Shown in pieces: positions 6,585 through 9,244 of a stretch of 9,244 bases of DNA; position 1 is the first letter of the stretch, and each line of letters starts with the position of its first letter. The notes below the pieces were generated by a model. It was not told where the DNA came from, did no database searches, and worked only from the letters and a program-made list of their open reading frames with translations. The stretch spans positions 1 to 9,244 of the forward strand of contig JAUWZF010000029.1 of NCBI GenBank assembly GCA_030615475.1. Reading direction: 5' to 3'. Made by a program: the position numbers and the translations under genes. Origin of the DNA: Dehalococcoidales bacterium (GTDB lineage: Bacteria > Chloroflexota > Dehalococcoidia > Dehalococcoidales > RBG-16-60-22).

Positions 6585-7442
6585 ATGAAGTCGAAACTCA
6601 GCCCGTTTCTCTGGGGCGGCCTGGTAATGGTACTGGCTCTGGCGCTTACATTCTATGTAGCTGCCCGGGGGCAGGTATTTTTCGAAGAGAATCAGATTGT
6701 CTCCCCGGATATTTCTCTCGGCCCCATAATCGCTTATTTCTTCGGCGTGGTGGTTGTGCTGGCTCTGGTTCTCTTTTTCATCCCTCTGCGTTGGCTGCGT
6801 CTGATATTCCGGGCGCTATTTGCCCTGATGTTCGGCTATGGTGTGTTTATCGTCACCGGTCTGACCTGGCCGGTTGTGGTGGCCGGTCCTCTAGCGGTAA
6901 TTGCCGGAATCGTCTGGCTGTTCTGGGCCAGAATCTGGCTGCACGACCTGCTCCTGCTCGTTGCCCTTTCCGGGTTGGGTTCGGTTATCGGCTTTCTTTT
7001 TTCGCCGTTAACCTTCATGATTTTTATGCTGATTATCGCCGTCTATGACGTTATAGCCGTGCGTTTCGGTTTCATGGTATGGATGGCGGATAAAATGTCC
7101 GAGTCCGATACGCTGCCCGCCTTTATTTTCCCCAGGCAAATCAGGGACTGGAGAATGGGACTGCGCAGCGTACGGTTCGGCGATTTGAGAAAGAAAGAAT
7201 CCGATAAGCGCGAATATTCCATACTGGGTGGCGGCGATATAGGGATTCCTCTGATGCTGGCTGTTTCCGTGTTTTTCAAGGCCGGACTGGGCAGTGCTGC
7301 GCTTGTGGGCGTGTTTGCCCTGGTGGGACTTATGGGGGCTTTCCTGATTCAATTACTCTGGCTCAAGGATAAGCCCGTACCCGCATTACCGCCCATCGCC
7401 TTCGCTTCTCTCATCGGGTTTCTCATTACGGAGCTGGCTTGA
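6585..7442 (+). CDS. Presenilin/signal-peptide-peptidase-like intramembrane aspartyl protease
   Basis: A 285-residue polytopic membrane protein with about nine hydrophobic segments and all three hallmarks of peptidase family A22. These are YD in AVYDVIAV (Y154-D155, helix 6 position), GxGD in ILGGGDIGIP (G215-D218, helix 7), and PAL in KPVPALPP (266-268, last helix). The two aspartates D155 and D218 are the expected catalytic pair. The loop between them (about 171-210) is charged and hydrophilic. Length and pattern fit the prokaryotic presenilin-homologue group (Pfam SPP_2/DUF1119 type, known mainly from archaea) rather than prepilin peptidases, which lack PAL. Such enzymes cut transmembrane segments of other proteins; the substrate here is unknown. 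No Shine-Dalgarno precedes the ATG. The gene is divergent from the minor-pilin operon, with its own promoter. Confidence 0.88.
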   Translation: MKSKLSPFLWGGLVMVLALALTFYVAARGQVFFEENQIVSPDISLGPIIAYFFGVVVVLALVLFFIPLRWLRLIFRALFALMFGYGVFIVTGLTWPVVVAGPLAVIAGIVWLFWARIWLHDLLLLVALSGLGSVIGFLFSPLTFMIFMLIIAVYDVIAVRFGFMVWMADKMSESDTLPAFIFPRQIRDWRMGLRSVRFGDLRKKESDKREYSILGGGDIGIPLMLAVSVFFKAGLGSAALVGVFALVGLMGAFLIQLLWLKDKPVPALPPIAFASLIGFLITELA

Positions 7443-7524
7443 TTAAGAATGTCTCTTGCTACTATTATGGTAAAATGCGGGTGACTCGGTACTTTAGCGT
7501 AAATTAAGGTTAAGGAGGCTGGAC

Positions 7525-8118
7525 TTGGAAGAGAAAATCGTCTATTTCGAGGAGCCGGGTATTGAGAACACGGAGGCGACCCTGCGCCTGGCTGAGGAGC
7601 GGGCTAAGGCTCGCGGCATCAAGAAGGTCATCCTTGCCTCGACGCGGGGTGAAGTGGCGCGCCTGGCGGCCAAGCAATGGGCTGACAGCGGTCTTAAAAT
7701 CGTGGTGGTGCCCCACCAGTACGGGTTCATGGCCGGTCAGCGGTTCCCGGCGGAGCTGGTCTCGGAGCTTACTGAGCAGGGCCTTACCGTTCACTTCGGC
7801 ACCATGTTATTTCATACCGAGAACCTGTATGGCATGGATACACCCAGAGTCATGGCCAATCTACTCCGCACATTCTGCCAGGGGATGAAAGTCTGCGTCG
7901 AGCTTATTTTCATGACTGTGGACGGCGGGCACGTGGCTCCCGGCGAGGAGGTAGTTGTCGTGGCGGGTACCGGGCGTGGGGCGGATACGGCGGTGGTGGC
8001 TATCGCGGCCCCTTCCACGCGCCTGGGCGAACTCCACATCACCGAAATTATCTGCAAGCTCCTCCAGACCAAGCAGGGAATGCCTCCGCCGATGCCTCCT
8101 CCGGAGAAGAAGCCTTAG
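7525..8118 (+). CDS. Stand-alone pyruvate-kinase C-terminal (alpha/beta) domain-like protein
   Basis: A 197-residue soluble protein resembling the C-terminal regulatory domain of pyruvate kinase (PK_C fold) without any catalytic barrel. The start MEEKIVYFEEPGIENTEATLRLAEERAKARGIKKVILASTRGEVARLAA (numbered 1-49) reads as the helix-strand-helix opening of that fold. GTGRGADTAVVAIAAPS (148-164) matches its final strand and glycine-rich loop. Similar single-domain proteins occur in archaea and deep-branching bacteria with no assigned reaction; a ligand-binding or regulatory role is only inferred. The C-terminus is proline-rich (MPPPMPPPEKKP), probably disordered. The TTG start at 7525 is set by an excellent AAGGAGG six bases upstream; no ATG fits. 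It follows the protease gene after 82 bases and may be read through from it. Confidence 0.7.
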   Translation: MEEKIVYFEEPGIENTEATLRLAEERAKARGIKKVILASTRGEVARLAAKQWADSGLKIVVVPHQYGFMAGQRFPAELVSELTEQGLTVHFGTMLFHTENLYGMDTPRVMANLLRTFCQGMKVCVELIFMTVDGGHVAPGEEVVVVAGTGRGADTAVVAIAAPSTRLGELHITEIICKLLQTKQGMPPPMPPPEKKP

Positions 8119-8121
8119 GCA

Positions 8122-8136
8122 CCTGCTGGTTGCAGG
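8122..8136 (+). other. Small stem-loop after the PK-C-like gene
   Basis: CCTGC (8122-8126) and GCAGG (8132-8136) form a 5-bp GC-rich stem with a 5-base loop just after the stop codon. No T run follows, so it is not a standard terminator; it may be an mRNA-end or attenuation structure, or chance. Confidence 0.2.
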
Positions 8137-8158
8137 ATACGCATAATATGATAATAAG

Positions 8159-8177
8159 AGTCCGCCCGCTGCCACTT
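8159..8177 (+). repeat. Copy 3 of the short intergenic repeat
   Basis: AGTCCGCCCGCTGCCACTT matches 4527-4545 at 17 of 19 positions. It sits ten bases before the GGAGG of the YjbQ-like gene, so it lies in that gene's leader. It lacks the T-loop-like sequence found beside copy 1. Confidence 0.3.
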
Positions 8178-8196
8178 TAAGTTTCCGGAGGTAAAT

Positions 8197-8631
8197 ATGA
8201 TTATCACCACCAGGAGAATAAACATAGATACAAATGCATCGGCTGATGAGGCTTACGTCTCGGTTATTAATATCACCCCGAAAGTCCACCAGCAGGCCGC
8301 CGAGGAATACATTACCAATGGAATTGTTACCCTTTTTCTTCCTGGCACGACGGCCGCGCTGGCGACAATCGAATATGAAGAGGGACTGATTTCCGACTTC
8401 AAGAAAATCTGGTCGCGCCTCGTGCCCCGGGATATTGCCTACAAGCACAAGTTCCTCTGGGAAGAGAATAACGCCTATTCTCATGTTCGAGCTTCATTGA
8501 TGGGCCCGTCTTTGGTTATTCCCATGGCCAATAAACGGTTGATACTGGGTCAGTACCAGGGAGTAGTCTTAATTGAATTTGATAATCGGGCTAGGTCGCG
8601 ACAGGTTATCCTGCAATTCATGGGTGAATAA
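8197..8631 (+). CDS. YjbQ / UPF0047 family protein, 'PGTTA' subtype
   Basis: A 144-residue protein of the secondary-thiamine-phosphate-synthase-like YjbQ family, at the usual length. Family landmarks in order are NGIVTLFLPGTTAALATIEYEEGLISD (41-67), SHVRASLMGPSLVIP (95-109), LGQYQGVVLIEFD (117-129) and RSRQVILQ (133-140). E. coli YjbQ has HTSASLTLNEN at the first landmark; here the histidine is Gly50 and the N-E pair is replaced by E-Y. H96 is kept. This looks like the subgroup with P-G-[ST]-T-A seen in archaea and some anaerobes, so a different chemistry is possible. Only weak thiamine-phosphate synthase activity is recorded for E. coli YjbQ, so the true role is open. The start is secured by GGAGG (8187-8191) five bases before ATG. 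Confidence 0.85.
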   Translation: MIITTRRINIDTNASADEAYVSVINITPKVHQQAAEEYITNGIVTLFLPGTTAALATIEYEEGLISDFKKIWSRLVPRDIAYKHKFLWEENNAYSHVRASLMGPSLVIPMANKRLILGQYQGVVLIEFDNRARSRQVILQFMGE

Positions 8632-8638
8632 TCGCTTT

Positions 8639-8662
8639 CTATTTTTCGGAAAAGAGAAATAG
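8639..8662. other. Stem-loop between convergent genes
   Basis: CTATTTTTC (8639-8647) pairs with GAGAAATAG (8654-8662) through nine pairs including one T-G, with loop GGAAAA. It lies between the YjbQ-like gene and the convergent gene at 8711. No T run follows on either strand, so it is at best a weak or factor-assisted transcription end, or an mRNA 3' protective hairpin for both genes. Confidence 0.35.
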
Positions 8663-8710
8663 CATCATAAACATAGAAAAGGTGGACAGCTTCATTAGCA
8701 GGGCTTGAAT

Positions 8711-9244
8711 TTAATGGCGGCGGGCGACATCGCCCGGGACGAGAAAGTGACTGCCAATCATGCTCGTCATTTTGTCGGGACTTGCCTCGCATACTTTCTT
8801 CACTGCCAGGAGCACTTTACCGGCGACCGTCTCATCCCAGAACCAGTCCTGAAGCACCTGGCTGGAAGCGCTGGCCTGGCCCGGTTGTGCCGTAATACCC
8901 TCGGTATAATAGGATTTTAAGTCCTCGGCGGCCAGTTTCAATGTATGTACCAGCGCTATATCATCGCGGGGGTTTTCCGGCTCATCGCCCTTAGCAAAGG
9001 CATAGATAAAATCACCCAGCACCTCCAGACCGATACCGCAGACGCCTAACGTGTAGCGTATACGCTGGTTCACTGCCATGTCGTACCAGGGACGCATGTC
9101 GGTCATCTCCCTGCGGAAGGCTACCTGTAGCCGGTCGGTCTCTCCGGATTCGACCGCGCTCTGGGCGAAATTCACCGGGCAGGCCAGCACCGTTATTTCA
9201 TCGTTCTCCGGCTCGTCTTCGGGGAAATCGACCAGAATTGGTGG
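8711..9244 (-). CDS. Hypothetical soluble protein, partial (5' end beyond the window)
   Basis: The minus-strand frame stays open to the right edge, so the gene starts outside the window; only the last 177 residues are visible. A GTG at 9190 is not the start: the codons before it read a protein-like PPILVDFPEDEPENDEITVLACP. The visible part is soluble and mainly helical, with conserved-looking FRREMTDMRPWYDMAVNQR, then LGVCGIGLEVLGDFIYAFAKGDEPENP, then SQVLQDWFWDETVAGKVLLAV, and two cysteines early on. There is no membrane helix in this part. I do not recognise the family. It ends with TAA at 8711-8713 and converges on the YjbQ-like gene, with the stem-loop at 8639-8662 in between. Confidence 0.7.
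   Translation of the reverse strand, partial: PPILVDFPEDEPENDEITVLACPVNFAQSAVESGETDRLQVAFRREMTDMRPWYDMAVNQRIRYTLGVCGIGLEVLGDFIYAFAKGDEPENPRDDIALVHTLKLAAEDLKSYYTEGITAQPGQASASSQVLQDWFWDETVAGKVLLAVKKVCEASPDKMTSMIGSHFLVPGDVARRH

Noticed and set aside
6585..7442. Type IV prepilin peptidase (PilD) as the identity of the GxGD membrane protein, given the pilin neighbours
   Set aside because: It has the PAL motif and YD/GGGD spacing of presenilin-type A22 proteases and no PilD-like cytoplasmic cysteine domain.
7861..8484. Long minus-strand open frame (207 codons) across the PK-C-like and YjbQ-like genes
   Set aside because: It is antisense to two well-supported genes with strong ribosome-binding sites, is Arg/His-rich in a way typical of shadow frames, and spans their intergenic gap with no family resemblance.
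8711..9190. Complete gene starting at the GTG at 9190, possibly a TorD-type chaperone
   Set aside because: The frame continues open to 9244 with protein-like sequence, so the GTG is internal. The visible part lacks a recognisable TorD motif, so I make no family call.
1..9244. CRISPR array, defence island or mobile element
   Set aside because: No regularly spaced repeats, no transposase or integrase frames and no terminal inverted repeats are visible.

Overview
The window is about 9.2 kb of moderate-GC bacterial chromosome. The genes are short and mostly in small operons, and several start at GTG or TTG behind a clear Shine-Dalgarno. A presenilin-type protease, a stand-alone pyruvate-kinase-C-like protein, a 'PGTTA' YjbQ-type protein and a two-domain universal stress protein together suggest an anaerobic Chloroflexota (Dehalococcoidia-like) or related subsurface lineage. 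That placement is an impression from gene content, not a phylogenetic result. No rRNA, intact tRNA, insertion sequence, integrase or CRISPR array is visible. The longest stretch without a gene is 6304-6584 (281 bases).

Left part (1-3650): a plus-strand terminator closes a gene lying before the window. On the minus strand follow a 12-helix-type MFS exporter and, upstream of it, a coupled FtsX/MacB-type permease and LolD-type ATPase pair. Between the exporter and the ATPase lies a well-formed plus-strand promoter with Shine-Dalgarno and ATG. It drives only a 46-codon ORF that runs antisense into the ATPase gene.

Middle part (3651-6584): a tandem-domain universal stress protein (plus strand) is followed by a short tRNA-3'-half-like remnant. 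Then comes a tight minus-strand operon of three minor-pilin-like proteins in the order PilV/GspI-like, PilW/GspJ-like, PilX/GspK-like. No pilus motor or prepilin peptidase gene is in the window. A regulatory region with two dyad symmetries separates this operon from the divergent next gene.

Right part (6585-9244): the plus strand carries a presenilin/signal-peptide-peptidase-like intramembrane aspartyl protease with YD, GxGD and PAL motifs intact. It is followed by a soluble protein resembling the C-terminal domain of pyruvate kinase and a YjbQ/UPF0047-family protein. A convergent minus-strand gene of unknown function runs off the right edge.

The most interesting point is the head-to-head arrangement of an A22-type intramembrane protease and an orphan minor-pilin operon, each with its own candidate operator-like dyad. 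A functional link is a hypothesis only.
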